Positions 33,381 through 42,203 of a DNA stretch of 64,000 nucleotides are shown piece by piece. The stretch covers positions 5,022,001 to 5,086,000 of the forward strand of contig NZ_JAGPYQ010000001.1 of NCBI RefSeq assembly GCF_018070025.1, read 5' to 3'. The stretch comes from Streptomyces liliiviolaceus (GTDB taxonomy: Bacteria; Actinomycetota; Actinomycetes; Streptomycetales; Streptomycetaceae). A model generated the notes under the pieces. That model was given only the letters and a program-made list of their open reading frames with translations. It searched no databases and was not told the DNA's origin. The position numbers and the translations under genes are program-made. Position 1 is the stretch's first letter. Every line of letters begins with the position of its first letter.

Positions 33381-34883
33381 CTAGCGAGTTGCGAACCCGC
33401 CGGTCAGCTTGCCGTGGAGGTCGGCGCTGGGGGCGTTCAGGCCGATGATCTCCACCGTCTTGCCGCGCTGCTCGTACTTGGTCCCGATGGCGTCCAGGGC
33501 GGCGACGGAGGAGGCGTCCCAGATGTGGGCGGCCGTCAGGTCGATGACCACCTTGTCGGGGTCGCCGGTGTAGTCGAACTGCCCGACGAGGTCGTTGGAG
33601 GAGGCGAAGAACAACTCGCCGGTCACCGAGTACACCACGCTGCTGCCGTCGGGACCGGTGACCGCGGTGACACGGGCGAGATGCGCGACCCGCTTGGCGA
33701 AGATGACCATGGCGGTGATCGAACCGACGACGACGCCGATGGCGAGGTTGTCGGTGGCGACCACGCAGACCACGGTGACAGCCATGACGGCGCTCTCACC
33801 GGCCGGCATGCGCTTGAGGGTCCTGGGCGCGACGGAGTGCCAGTCGAAGGTCGCGAACGACACCATGACCATGACGGCGACCAGAGCGGCCATGGGGATG
33901 TCGGAGACGACCGGCCCGAAGACGATGCACAGCACCATCAGGAACACGCCCGCGAGGAACGTCGACAGGCGCGTACGGGCGCCGGACACCTTCACGTTGA
34001 TCATCGTCTGACCGATCATCGCGCAGCCGCCCATGCCGCCGAAGAAGCCGGTCACGATGTTGGCGATGCCCTGCCCGATCGACTCACGGGTCTTGGAGGA
34101 GTGCGTGTCGGTGATCTCGTCGACCAGCTTGGCCGTCATCAGCGACTCCATCAGACCCACCAGTGCCATCGCGAGGGCGTAGGGGGCGATCGTCATCAGG
34201 GTGTCGAGGGTGAAAGGCACATCCGGCAGCCCCGGTACCGGCAGGGAGGACGGCAGGTCGCCCTTGTCGCCCACGGTCGGCACCGCGATCCCGGCCGCGA
34301 CGGAGATGGCCGTCAGGACGACGATGGACACCAGCGGGGCCGGGACCACGGTGGTGATCTTCGGGAAGAACACCATCAGCGCCAGCCCGCCGGCGAGCAG
34401 CGGATAGACGGGCCAGGGCACGCCGTGCATCTCGGGGACCTGGGCCATGAAGATCAGGATGGCGAGGGCGTTGACGAAGCCGACCATCACGGACCGGGGC
34501 ACGAAGCGCATCAGCTTCGCCACCCCGAGCGCGCCGAGAGCGACCTGGACGACTCCGGCCAGGATGACGGCGGCGACCAGGAAGCCCAGCCCGTGCTCGC
34601 GGTTGAGCGGGGCGATGACCAGGGCGACGGCACCGGTGGCGGCGGAGATCATCGCGCGGCGGCCGCCGACGATCGAGATCGTCACGGCCATGGTGAAGGA
34701 GGCGAACAGACCGATCGCCGGGTCGACCCCGGCGATGATCGAGAACGAGATCGCCTCGGGGATCAGCGCGAGCGCGACGACCAGACCGCCCAGTACTTCG
34801 GTGCGCCAGACCTTCGGGTCGTTCAGCCACTCGGGCTTGAGGCCGCGCAGGCGTGCGGCAGGGGTTGGTGCGGTGGTGGACAA
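33381..34883 (-). CDS. SulP family inorganic anion transporter with STAS domain
   Basis: The 500-residue protein has ten or more transmembrane segments. It starts with the SulP block [68 protein letters not shown]-terminal STAS domain begins near [17 protein letters not shown] and includes [23 protein letters not shown]. Members carry sulfate, bicarbonate or other anions; the substrate is not decided. The only in-frame start is TTG at 34883 with a weak AGG upstream, which is rare and may limit expression. A MerR gene diverges about 400 bp away. Confidence 0.9.
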   Translation of the reverse strand: MSTTAPTPAARLRGLKPEWLNDPKVWRTEVLGGLVVALALIPEAISFSIIAGVDPAIGLFASFTMAVTISIVGGRRAMISAATGAVALVIAPLNREHGLGFLVAAVILAGVVQVALGALGVAKLMRFVPRSVMVGFVNALAILIFMAQVPEMHGVPWPVYPLLAGGLALMVFFPKITTVVPAPLVSIVVLTAISVAAGIAVPTVGDKGDLPSSLPVPGLPDVPFTLDTLMTIAPYALAMALVGLMESLMTAKLVDEITDTHSSKTRESIGQGIANIVTGFFGGMGGCAMIGQTMINVKVSGARTRLSTFLAGVFLMVLCIVFGPVVSDIPMAALVAVMVMVSFATFDWHSVAPRTLKRMPAGESAVMAVTVVCVVATDNLAIGVVVGSITAMVIFAKRVAHLARVTAVTGPDGSSVVYSVTGELFFASSNDLVGQFDYTGDPDKVVIDLTAAHIWDASSVAALDAIGTKYEQRGKTVEIIGLNAPSADLHGKLTGGFATR

Positions 34884-35207
34884 GGAGATGCGTACCTGTC
34901 GTGCTCAGGCACACCCCATGGCGGGCCGGGGCATGCGGGAAGGGCCGCGGGCTGCCGGGCAGGCGTCCCGCGGACGACCCGCGGGACGGGTCGGATGTCG
35001 AAGGGGAGGACGGAGCCAGGGCCCGGCACGGGTGTTCGGTGCGGGCGGCTCACCGTCAGGGGCGCAGGGTCACGGCGGGCAGGCGGCAGCGGCGATGGGC
35101 GTCGTGGGCTCGCGCACGCTCTCTCCTGCAAGAATCGGAACTTCGCCGGGGGCGCCATCGGCCCCGGAACGGCAGCAGCGGGGTGGCCGGGCCACCCTCT
35201 TCAGCAA
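34884..35207. other. Gap between sulP and the MerR gene
   Basis: No gene is apparent in this gap of about 320 bp. A perfect 9-bp hairpin (GTCCCGCGG at 34965-34973 with CCGCGGGAC at 34979-34987) lies in the probable sulP leader and might be an attenuator or protein site. Confidence 0.4.
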
Positions 35208-35231
35208 CTCTACCCTAACGTTAGGGTAGAG
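35208..35231. promoter_or_regulatory. Perfect 24-bp palindrome, MerR operator
   Basis: CTCTACCCTAAC (35208-35219) is followed directly by its exact reverse complement (35220-35231). MerR-family regulators bind long palindromes like this between the -35 and -10 elements. It lies 57 bp before the MerR gene start, so autoregulation is likely. Confidence 0.75.
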
Positions 35232-35288
35232 ACTGTGGGGCGGCACAGGACGCACACCGCCACGACGAGAAGGGCCGGGACCACGGGC

Positions 35289-35699
35289 GTGGACGACCAG
35301 CACATGCAGATCGGCGAAGTCGCCGCGCGGACCGAACTGTCCCTGCGCACCATCCGCCACTACGAGGAAACCGGCCTGGTCATCCCCTCCGCCCGCTCCC
35401 AGGGCGGATTCCGCCTCTACACCGAAACCGACGTCACGCGGCTCATGGTCATCCGCCGTATGAAACCTCTCGGCTTCACCCTCGACCAGATGCGCGACCT
35501 CCTGGACGCCACCGACCGTCTCGACGACGACGCCGGTCTCACCGACGATGAGCGCGACGCGCTCATCGACCGCGTCCGCGGCTACGAACGGGACGCCTCC
35601 GAGCAGGTCGACAGACTCCGCGTCCAGCTCGCCCGCGCCGAGGAGTTCGCCGCCACCCTGGCCACCCGCCTGCGGCAGAGGCCCGGCACACAGCCCTGA
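35289..35699 (+). CDS. MerR family transcriptional regulator
   Basis: The 136-residue protein (from GTG 35289; ATG 35304 is the alternative) has the N-terminal MerR winged helix MQIGEVAARTELSLRTIRHYEETGLVIPSARSQGGFRLYTETDVTRLMVIRRMKPLGFTLDQMRDLLD. A C-terminal coiled coil (RVRGYERDASEQVDRLRVQLARAEEFAATLATRL) follows for dimerisation. The effector end is short and lacks Cys, so it is unlikely to sense metals or thiols. Its palindromic operator lies just upstream, and the divergent SulP gene is a possible second target. Confidence 0.88.
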   Translation: MDDQHMQIGEVAARTELSLRTIRHYEETGLVIPSARSQGGFRLYTETDVTRLMVIRRMKPLGFTLDQMRDLLDATDRLDDDAGLTDDERDALIDRVRGYERDASEQVDRLRVQLARAEEFAATLATRLRQRPGTQP

Positions 35700-35716
35700 C
35701 GTCGGTCCGGTGAGCC

Positions 35717-37666
35717 TCACGCCGTCGGCAGGTGGCGCTGGAGCCACACGAGGAGCCGTCCCAGATAGTCCGTGGTCTCGGGGAAGCCCTTCACTCCGTG
35801 CCCCTGGGCGGGGTAGAGGACCAGCTCGGTGTCGACGCCGTTGCGCAGCAGGGCCTGATGGGCCTCGACGGCCTGCTGCGGGGGTGTGCACTTGTCGCGC
35901 AGACCCGCGGTCACCAGGGTGGGTGTGCGGGCCTGCCCCATCATGAACAGCGGGCTCTGGTGGAAGTACTTGCTGTCACGCGCAGACGGGCTGTCCTGGA
36001 GGAAGAGTTCGTCGAACCGCGGGATGTCCGACGTGTAGTGCTGGCTGACCCAGTCGCTCACCGGGGACACCGCGATCGCCGCTGCGACACGCCGGTCGAT
36101 CGCGGGCAGCACCAGACTCATCACGGCGCCGTAGCTGGTGCCGGTCACGGCGATGCGCTCCGGGTCCACCACGCCTTCGGCGACGAGGTGGTCGACGCCG
36201 CTCAGCAGGTCCCCCACCGGCGCGCCGAACATGTCACCGAGCACGGCACGCGCGAACTCCTCGCCGCGGCCGTGGCTGCCGCGCGGATTGGGATGCAGGA
36301 CGGCATACCCCTCCGACGCCAGGATCGGTGCCAGTGGGTAGCGCTCCCCCGAGGCGATGCCCCAGCGGTTGCGCCACGCGGATACGGGGCCGCCGTGGAC
36401 GTTGACCACCAGGGGGTGGGGCGGCGGCCCGTCGGGAACCACCAGCAGGCCCTCGATCTCCTGACCGTCCGGGGACGTCCAGGAGATCTCCTTCATCGTT
36501 CCGGCCCGCTTCCGTACGAACGCCGTCCCGCCGTGCGCGGGGTCGAAGACGGTACGCACCCGCGTGCCGTCGACGGTGACGAGGCGCGGAAGGGTTTCGT
36601 AGGACTCCAGGAAGCCGTGGAACCGCCCTGTGGCGTCGATACGGATCTGTGCCGTCTGGCCGGCGAAGGTCTCCGCGGACGACCAGACCTCGGAGGCGGA
36701 GGCCTTCCCGGCGTCCACGCGTCCGATCACGGTCATCAGCCCGCGGAGTCCCGCGTAGGCGAACTGCCCCTGTGCCGTGTCGCGCAGGGACGACACGGCC
36801 ACCCCCTGGGTGTCGAGGTGCACCGGAGTTCCTTCCGGGCTCCCCAGGACGACCTCGCCGGCCACGACTCCGCGGTCGCTGCAGGTCGCCTCGACGACCG
36901 CCCAACGGTCCGCCGTCCAGGCCGGTTCGGCGAGCTGACGGCCGATCCGCGGCCTGTACAGGACGTCGGCCGTCGACGATTCCAGGTCCAGGTGCGCCAA
37001 GTAGGGGCTGTACCAGCCGGATTCGCCGGGCCGGTCCGCGCAGACGGCCAGAGCGGCGTCCGGACCGGCCCAGCACACTTCCCAGACGTTCGCGTCGGCA
37101 GGAGTGACGTTCCGTACGGAGCCGCTGCGCCGGTCCACCACGTAGCACTGGCGAAATCGTTCCGGCTCGGCGGTGAAGACGAGCGGCTCGCGTTGCGACG
37201 GCTCCGCGATCACCCGCTCCGCCAGGTCGTAGCGGGATGGCTGATCGGCGGCCAGGACCACGAGTGCGCGCAGGCCGTCGGCCGAGACGCGCAGTTGCTC
37301 GATGCGTCCGGGCAGGACAGGGCCCGCATCCGGCGTACGAGTGCTGAGATCGAACCAGTGGACGCTGTCGCGCGAAGCGACCGCCACGGTGCCGGCGCCG
37401 GCGGAGACCAGGTCGGCCGCCAGGTCGTACTGCCGGAGGTCGCCGTCGGCTGTCGCGATCACGCACAGGACGTCGCGTCCCGGCCGGTCGAGACCGTCGA
37501 GAACGGTGCCCACCGCGGCCACGCAGCCTCCGTCGGGCGTCACGTCCCACTGCCCGAAGCGCGTGACCCGGCCGAAGCCCGGTCCCTCGGCGCTCTCAAG
37601 CCAGGCCGTGACCCGGTCACGAACCAGCCCGTCCGACCTGCCACCTGCTGCTTCACTGATCATCAT
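35717..37666 (-). CDS. S9 family peptidase (prolyl oligopeptidase/acylaminoacyl peptidase type)
   Basis: The 649-residue protein has an N-terminal beta-propeller of about 380 residues and a C-terminal alpha/beta hydrolase. The catalytic Ser is in VTGTSYGAVMS, the Asp in VTAGLRDKCTPPQ and the His in YPAQGHGVKG. The HGGPVSAW segment supplies the oxyanion hole. No signal peptide is present, so it should act in the cytoplasm on short peptides. It ends 17 bp from the stop of the MerR gene, convergent. Its ATG lies about 90 bp downstream of the stop of the ABC operon. Confidence 0.9.
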   Translation of the reverse strand: MMISEAAGGRSDGLVRDRVTAWLESAEGPGFGRVTRFGQWDVTPDGGCVAAVGTVLDGLDRPGRDVLCVIATADGDLRQYDLAADLVSAGAGTVAVASRDSVHWFDLSTRTPDAGPVLPGRIEQLRVSADGLRALVVLAADQPSRYDLAERVIAEPSQREPLVFTAEPERFRQCYVVDRRSGSVRNVTPADANVWEVCWAGPDAALAVCADRPGESGWYSPYLAHLDLESSTADVLYRPRIGRQLAEPAWTADRWAVVEATCSDRGVVAGEVVLGSPEGTPVHLDTQGVAVSSLRDTAQGQFAYAGLRGLMTVIGRVDAGKASASEVWSSAETFAGQTAQIRIDATGRFHGFLESYETLPRLVTVDGTRVRTVFDPAHGGTAFVRKRAGTMKEISWTSPDGQEIEGLLVVPDGPPPHPLVVNVHGGPVSAWRNRWGIASGERYPLAPILASEGYAVLHPNPRGSHGRGEEFARAVLGDMFGAPVGDLLSGVDHLVAEGVVDPERIAVTGTSYGAVMSLVLPAIDRRVAAAIAVSPVSDWVSQHYTSDIPRFDELFLQDSPSARDSKYFHQSPLFMMGQARTPTLVTAGLRDKCTPPQQAVEAHQALLRNGVDTELVLYPAQGHGVKGFPETTDYLGRLLVWLQRHLPTA

Positions 37667-37754
37667 TTCAGCATGGCACAGGCGGGAGCACGGTCGTCCA
37701 CGACGCTGACCCCGGTGATGCGCGCCGGTTGACCCGCCGGCTTGAGCCCTCCGG

Positions 37755-38363
37755 CTACCGTCTCGGCCCCGCGACGGCGTAGGCCGCGGTGCCGGCGACC
37801 GTGAGGACCAGGGCCGTCCAGGTACCCGCGGCGGTGCCGGGTGGCAGCAGCATCCAGGTCGCCACCTGCGTCGGCGTACTCGTCGCAGGCGGGGCGAAAA
37901 GGGCGTACGAGAGCCAGGCGAACGGAAGTGTCCAGGCGTACTGTCCGCCCGCGAGCGCCGCCCCCAGGGCGACCAGCCCCATCAGACCCGCGCTGTCGCG
38001 GACGACGAACGCAAGGTTGGCCCTGTCCTCGCCCATGCTCTGCACGGTCAGCAGCACCGCGGCGACGACCGCTCCCGCGAACAGCACGTGCGCCGCTCTG
38101 CGGGGCGCCCAGCGGATCGCGGCCGTCCGGTCCAGCGCGAGGTCCTGCCCGCTGAGCCCGACCGAGAACGCCATCGCCCCGGCGGCGAGGACGAGCACGG
38201 GCAGCCCCGGACCGGTGGGCCCTGCGCCCTCGCCCCCGTCCCGGGCGAGCACCGCCACCGTGACCGCGCTGACGACCACCGCGGCGAGCGACGCGGGAAC
38301 CTGGCGCGAGCGGGCGTAGAGCATCAGCCATCTCAACGAGATCGGCGGGATCGGCGGGATCAT
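37755..38363 (-). CDS. Integral membrane protein, last gene of the sigma/ABC operon
   Basis: The 202-residue protein has about five hydrophobic segments (ASLAAVVVSAVTVAVLA, GLPVLVLAAGAMAFSVGL, HVLFAGAVVAAVLLTV, DSAGLMGLVALGAALAGG, TWTALVLTVAGTAAYAV) and little else. It overlaps the preceding gene (ATGA) and is probably a second membrane subunit of the ABC transporter, though no permease family signature is visible. Confidence 0.75.
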   Translation of the reverse strand: MIPPIPPISLRWLMLYARSRQVPASLAAVVVSAVTVAVLARDGGEGAGPTGPGLPVLVLAAGAMAFSVGLSGQDLALDRTAAIRWAPRRAAHVLFAGAVVAAVLLTVQSMGEDRANLAFVVRDSAGLMGLVALGAALAGGQYAWTLPFAWLSYALFAPPATSTPTQVATWMLLPPGTAAGTWTALVLTVAGTAAYAVAGPRR

Positions 38364-39751
38364 TTGGAAGCTTCGCCCTTCAGCGCGGCGAGGGGCTCGC
38401 CCTCGCAGGACAGCGCGGTGGTACGCATCGCGCCGATCCGGGACAGCTGTTCGTCCTGTGGCAGTGCCTTGAGTTCCTTCCACACCGGGCGGGCCGCGGC
38501 GGTCTGCGCGGCCGCGGAGTACCCGTTGCCCGCGAGGGGTTGGAGGTCGCCGGTCACCCAGGCGACCGCGACGCTCTGCGTGGCCGGGTCGGCCGCCGTA
38601 CCGCCCCAGCCGACGGGGACGCACATCGGCACCACGGCCTGCGCGATCAGGGCCCGGGTCAGCTCCTCGCCCCGCACGCCGGTGATCATGTCGTCGTCGA
38701 AGTCGAACAGCACGCTCTCGCGGGACCACCGTGGTGTGGAGCCCTGCGGCGGTACGGCGGCGTTCTCCCGGACCGAGACCGGCGCCCGGTCGCCCAGGGC
38801 GGCGTGCAGCAGGCGCAGCGCCTTCTTGCCGGGGCCCGCGACGTCGTCGAGCCGTGCGCGTTGTGTCGTCGTCACGCATACCGGGCCGTCGCAGACCAGT
38901 TCCGCGGCCGCCTTGTCGACGACGTACATCCGGCCCGGGTCGGAGGGCAGCACCAGCAGAGCGACGACCGCGCCCGCCAGGAGGGGTGCCAGTGCGGTGA
39001 GCCGGGCTCGCGGGGTCGCGGCGATCAGCAGCGCGAAGCCGGTCGCGGCCATGCCGAGCAGCCAGACCGTCTGCCCGAGGTGCACGGACACGGAGAGCGT
39101 GACGAGTGCGTCGCGCACCTCCTCCACCGTCGGTGACAGCAGCGAGACCCGGTTCGGCTCCGTGCCCGGGAACCCGCCCTCCATGACCGTCTCCGTCCGG
39201 CCCAGGGACGCGTGCATCAGGACCGTGAACACGAAGGCGGCCATGGCCGTCGCGGGCGGGGTGAGCGCGGACGGCAGGGCGCGCCCGGCCCCCATGCCCA
39301 GCACGGCCCCCGCGACGAGGAAGAACGCCCCCACCAGCGAGATCGGCAGCCAACCGGCGTGCGTGTAGGCGGTGTTGCCCCATACCTGGACCGCGCCCAC
39401 CAGGACGAGGAGCGCGAAGGCCGTGGCCAGCGTGCACGCCGTCGTGCCCGCCAGCGCGGCGGCGCGGTGCCGGGCGGGCCGCGGTGTGCTGGTCAGCAGC
39501 TCGTACATCTTCGAGCGGTGGTCGCGCAGCCCTTGCAGCGCCCCGAGTCCCACGGCCAGCGGCCACAGGTAGAACAGCAGGGAGCGGGTCCACATGGCCA
39601 TGGGCGTCCACTGGGCCGTCCACGCCGTGGTGCCCCGCCACCACGCGGCGTCCACCAGATACAGGAACGCCAGCGCCGGGAGCAGGACCACTGCGCCGGC
39701 CCACGGGGCGACGGAACGCCTCAACTCGATGCGCAGGATACGGCCGTTCAC
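38360..39751 (-). CDS. ABC-2-like membrane protein with large extracytoplasmic C-terminal part
   Basis: The 463-residue protein starts at a GTG overlapping the ATPase stop, with GGAGAGGGG upstream. Six hydrophobic segments fill the first 270 residues or so, with a cytoplasmic-type stretch GALQGLRDHRSKMYELLTSTPRPARHRAAALAG between two of them, as in ABC-2 permeases. The last 190 residues, starting near MYVVDKAAAELVCDGPVCVTTTQRA, are soluble and contain two Cys that may pair. This tail may be the substrate- or signal-sensing part. The transported compound is unknown. Confidence 0.75.
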   Translation of the reverse strand: MNGRILRIELRRSVAPWAGAVVLLPALAFLYLVDAAWWRGTTAWTAQWTPMAMWTRSLLFYLWPLAVGLGALQGLRDHRSKMYELLTSTPRPARHRAAALAGTTACTLATAFALLVLVGAVQVWGNTAYTHAGWLPISLVGAFFLVAGAVLGMGAGRALPSALTPPATAMAAFVFTVLMHASLGRTETVMEGGFPGTEPNRVSLLSPTVEEVRDALVTLSVSVHLGQTVWLLGMAATGFALLIAATPRARLTALAPLLAGAVVALLVLPSDPGRMYVVDKAAAELVCDGPVCVTTTQRARLDDVAGPGKKALRLLHAALGDRAPVSVRENAAVPPQGSTPRWSRESVLFDFDDDMITGVRGEELTRALIAQAVVPMCVPVGWGGTAADPATQSVAVAWVTGDLQPLAGNGYSAAAQTAAARPVWKELKALPQDEQLSRIGAMRTTALSCEGEPLAALKGEASK

Positions 39752-40557
39752 CAACTGCCCCTCTCCTGGGCGGGGTTGCGCAGCAGCGCCGAGTAGCCGC
39801 GCTCCAGCGGGCTGTCGCCCACGTGCTCGGGGCCGCCCGCCGCCGCGAGTTCGTCCGGGGTGCCCTGGAAGACCAGTCGGCCCTCGGCGAAGAGCACCAC
39901 GTCGGTGCAGGCGGCGGCGACGTCCTCCACCAGGTGGGTCGAGACGAGCACACAGGTGTCGGTGCCCAGTTCCTGGAGCAGTTCGCGGAAGCGCAGCCGC
40001 TGCGCGGGGTCGAGGCCGACCGTCGGCTCGTCGAGGAGCAGGACCGCCGGGTCGTTGACGATGGCCTGGGCGATGCCGACGCGCCGCACCATGCCGCCCG
40101 ACAGTGCCTTCATCCTGTCGTCGGCGCGGTCCGCCAGGCCCACCCGCTCCACGGCGCGCTGCACCGCGGCGGGGATGTCCGCCTTCGGCACCTCCTTCAG
40201 CCACGCCATGTACTCGACGAACTCGCGCACCGTGAAGCGCTTGTAGTAGCCGAACTCCTGGGGCAGGTAGCCGATCCGGCGGCGCAGCGCACGGTGTTCG
40301 CCCCGGCCGCCGACGGACTCGCCGAACATCTCAAGGGTGCCCTCGGTGGGGCGCAGCACGGTGGCCAGCGTCCGGATGAGGGTGGTCTTGCCCGCCCCGT
40401 TGGGACCGAGCAGGCCGTGGACACCGGTGCCGAGCCGCAGGTCGAGGCCGTCGACGGCCATCCGTTTCCTGCCGACCCTGACCTTCAGCCCGGTGGCCCG
40501 GATCTCCCATGCGTAGGCCGTCGGCGCGAGGTCGGCCGCGTTGACCGCGGACGTCAT
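39748..40557 (-). CDS. ABC transporter ATPase (ABC-2 exporter type)
   Basis: The 269-residue ATPase has Walker A GPNGAGKTT, Q-loop YLPQEFGYY, signature LSGGMVRRVGIAQ, Walker B VLLLDEPTVGLDP and H-loop STHLVEDV. The YLPQEFGYYKRFTVREFVEYMAWLK pattern is that of small exporter ATPases of the CcmA/NatA group. It is the third gene of a five-gene leftward operon and must power the two membrane proteins that follow. A 23-bp repeat array separates it from the anti-sigma-like gene. Confidence 0.9.
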   Translation of the reverse strand: MTSAVNAADLAPTAYAWEIRATGLKVRVGRKRMAVDGLDLRLGTGVHGLLGPNGAGKTTLIRTLATVLRPTEGTLEMFGESVGGRGEHRALRRRIGYLPQEFGYYKRFTVREFVEYMAWLKEVPKADIPAAVQRAVERVGLADRADDRMKALSGGMVRRVGIAQAIVNDPAVLLLDEPTVGLDPAQRLRFRELLQELGTDTCVLVSTHLVEDVAAACTDVVLFAEGRLVFQGTPDELAAAGGPEHVGDSPLERGYSALLRNPAQERGSW

Positions 40558-40584
40558 GTGGTGTTCCTTTCGGTTGGCTCTTGC

Positions 40585-40676
40585 GTTGCTCATCGCTTGT
40601 CCGGCTCGTTGCTCATCGCTCGGCTCTCGCGTTGTTGATCGCTCGGCTCTCGTGTTGCTCATCGATGGGTCTCCAG
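40585..40676. repeat. 23-bp tandem repeat, four copies, inside the operon
   Basis: Copies of GTTGCTCATCGCTCGGCTCTC-like sequence begin at 40585, 40608, 40631 and 40654, exactly 23 bp apart. The last copy contains the stop codon of the upstream anti-sigma-like gene. In the direction of transcription each copy contains an ATGAGCAAC or near match. Confidence 0.8.
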
Positions 40677-41486
40677 GACGGAGTACGCGCTTCTGCGGGC
40701 GATCACGACCGCGATGCCGAGCGCGAGGAGCAGCCCCCACGCGGGCAGACCTTCGGGCCGCAGGACGACGGCCGTCCGGCTGGTGGCCACGGTCGGCGCC
40801 ATGACCAGGGCGGCCCATACGGCGGCGAGCGCGACGGCGGCGCGGGTCACCCCGACGGCACCACCGAGCGCCAGCGTCGCCGCGGTGAAGGCCAGGCAGG
40901 GCAGCAGCCACTGGGCCACCATCACCCCGGTCAGCCACCCGCACACCAGCAGCACGGGGACGACCACGCCGAGCACGGACGCGGTACGCCGCAGGACCAG
41001 TTGGAGCCCGGCCCTGGGCGCCGAGGCGGTCAGCTCGTACGCCGGGTCCAGGCCGCGGGCCCAGGACGCCGCGACGCCGAGCACGGGCAGGACCGGCGAG
41101 AACAGCAGCACCATCGACACGTCGCCCGTGCCGGCGCCGACCACGTCGAGCAGCAGGGCCAGCAGTGTCACGCCCACGACCATGGCCAGCCACGGCACCA
41201 TCGCGGGCGTCATCCACCGCGAGAGCCGCGACAGGCACACCTGTCGGAACCGTCCGCGCCGCATCGTGGCAGTGACCGCCACCCGGGGCTCCAGGCCGGC
41301 CCACACGGTGTCGACCAGTGACAGCACCGCGGGCACCTCGGCGGCGACCACGGCGGACAGCCGGTCGCGGCACACCCGGCACGCCTCCAGGTGGGCCTCC
41401 ACGGCCCACACCTCGTCGGCGGCGAGGTCCGCGCCGCCACGCGCGTACCCCTCGATGATCCGCACCGACGCGTGTTCCCCACTCAT
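40659..41486 (-). CDS. zf-HC2 anti-sigma-like multi-spanning membrane protein
   Basis: The 275-residue protein begins with a zinc-binding anti-sigma motif, His32-x3-Cys36-x2-Cys39 (AHLEACRVC), in a short cytoplasmic domain. About six transmembrane helices follow instead of the single one normal for anti-sigma factors (AMVPWLAMVVGVTLLALLLDV, VLLFSPVLPVLGVAASW and others). Its ATG overlaps the sigma-factor stop by ATGA. It likely holds the sigma factor and could link its release to membrane or transporter state; this last point is inference. Confidence 0.8.
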   Translation of the reverse strand: MSGEHASVRIIEGYARGGADLAADEVWAVEAHLEACRVCRDRLSAVVAAEVPAVLSLVDTVWAGLEPRVAVTATMRRGRFRQVCLSRLSRWMTPAMVPWLAMVVGVTLLALLLDVVGAGTGDVSMVLLFSPVLPVLGVAASWARGLDPAYELTASAPRAGLQLVLRRTASVLGVVVPVLLVCGWLTGVMVAQWLLPCLAFTAATLALGGAVGVTRAAVALAAVWAALVMAPTVATSRTAVVLRPEGLPAWGLLLALGIAVVIARRSAYSVLETHR

Positions 41487-42043
41487 ACCAGCGCCCTCCG
41501 CATCGCCGTCCGGGCCCGGCGGGCACGGGTCTTGACCGTGCCCTCGGGCAGCCCGAGCAGGACCGCGGTCTCCCGGACGGACAGCCCGTCGAGCACCATG
41601 GCCTGCAGTACCTGTCTCAACTCCGGCGCGAGGTGGCGCAGCGCGTCCCCGACCTCACCGCCGACGGTCTCCGCGAGCGCCTCCTCCTCGGCGGCGGGCG
41701 CGGCGTCCGGCACGGCGGCGGCCGGCGGGGGCTCCGCGTGGTGGGCCCTGCGCCGGAACGCGTCGACCAGGCGCCGCGCCGCGATCGTCCACAGCCAGCC
41801 GGTGGCCGTCCCGCCGACGGCGGCCCCTGCGAACGCGCCCGCGGCGCGCCACACCGCCAGGTAGGTCTCCTGCATGACCTCCGCGACGATCTGCTCGTCC
41901 CCGCAGCGGCGACGCAGGCGCACCGCCAGCCACGGCGACGTACGCCGGTACAACTCCTCGAATGCGGCACGGTCGCCCTTCGCCACGAGCCGGACGAGAC
42001 GTTCCTCGTCGACCTCGTGCAGCGGTGCCCTGGCTGATCTCAC
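41483..42043 (-). CDS. ECF-type RNA polymerase sigma factor
   Basis: The 186-residue protein starts at GTG. Region 2 reads AAFEELYRRTSPWLAVRLRRRCGDEQIVAEVMQETYLAVWRAA, and region 4 reads LAPELRQVLQAMVLDGLSVRETAVLLGLPEGTVKTRARRARTAMRRAL. An Ala/Pro/Glu-rich linker joins them. The downstream zf-HC2 gene is translationally coupled and is its probable anti-sigma factor. The unit likely senses envelope stress and controls the ABC transporter behind it. Its target promoter cannot be read from this window alone. Confidence 0.9.
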   Translation of the reverse strand: MRSARAPLHEVDEERLVRLVAKGDRAAFEELYRRTSPWLAVRLRRRCGDEQIVAEVMQETYLAVWRAAGAFAGAAVGGTATGWLWTIAARRLVDAFRRRAHHAEPPPAAAVPDAAPAAEEEALAETVGGEVGDALRHLAPELRQVLQAMVLDGLSVRETAVLLGLPEGTVKTRARRARTAMRRALV

Positions 42044-42203
42044 ACCTGCTAGACGCGGGGCCTTCGCGTCAGGTTTTCACTTGGCCGTGATCCGCGTCAC
42101 ACACGAGCGAGGTATCGCAGCGCGACCGCCAAGCGGCGCACCGCTGCCCCGCAGAGGGTCCAAGGGCTCCCGACTGCACCCATTTCCGCGATAAGCACGC
42201 CGC

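Noticed and set aside
33414..35699. A 761-codon open frame on the plus strand
   Set aside because: It runs opposite to the SulP gene, is extremely rich in Gly, Asp and His, and only its last 136 codons (the MerR protein) are real. High GC keeps opposite frames open.
37755..39953. A 732-codon minus-strand frame through two operon genes
   Set aside because: Only the last 202 codons code for the membrane protein; the upstream part is a shadow of the permease gene in another frame.
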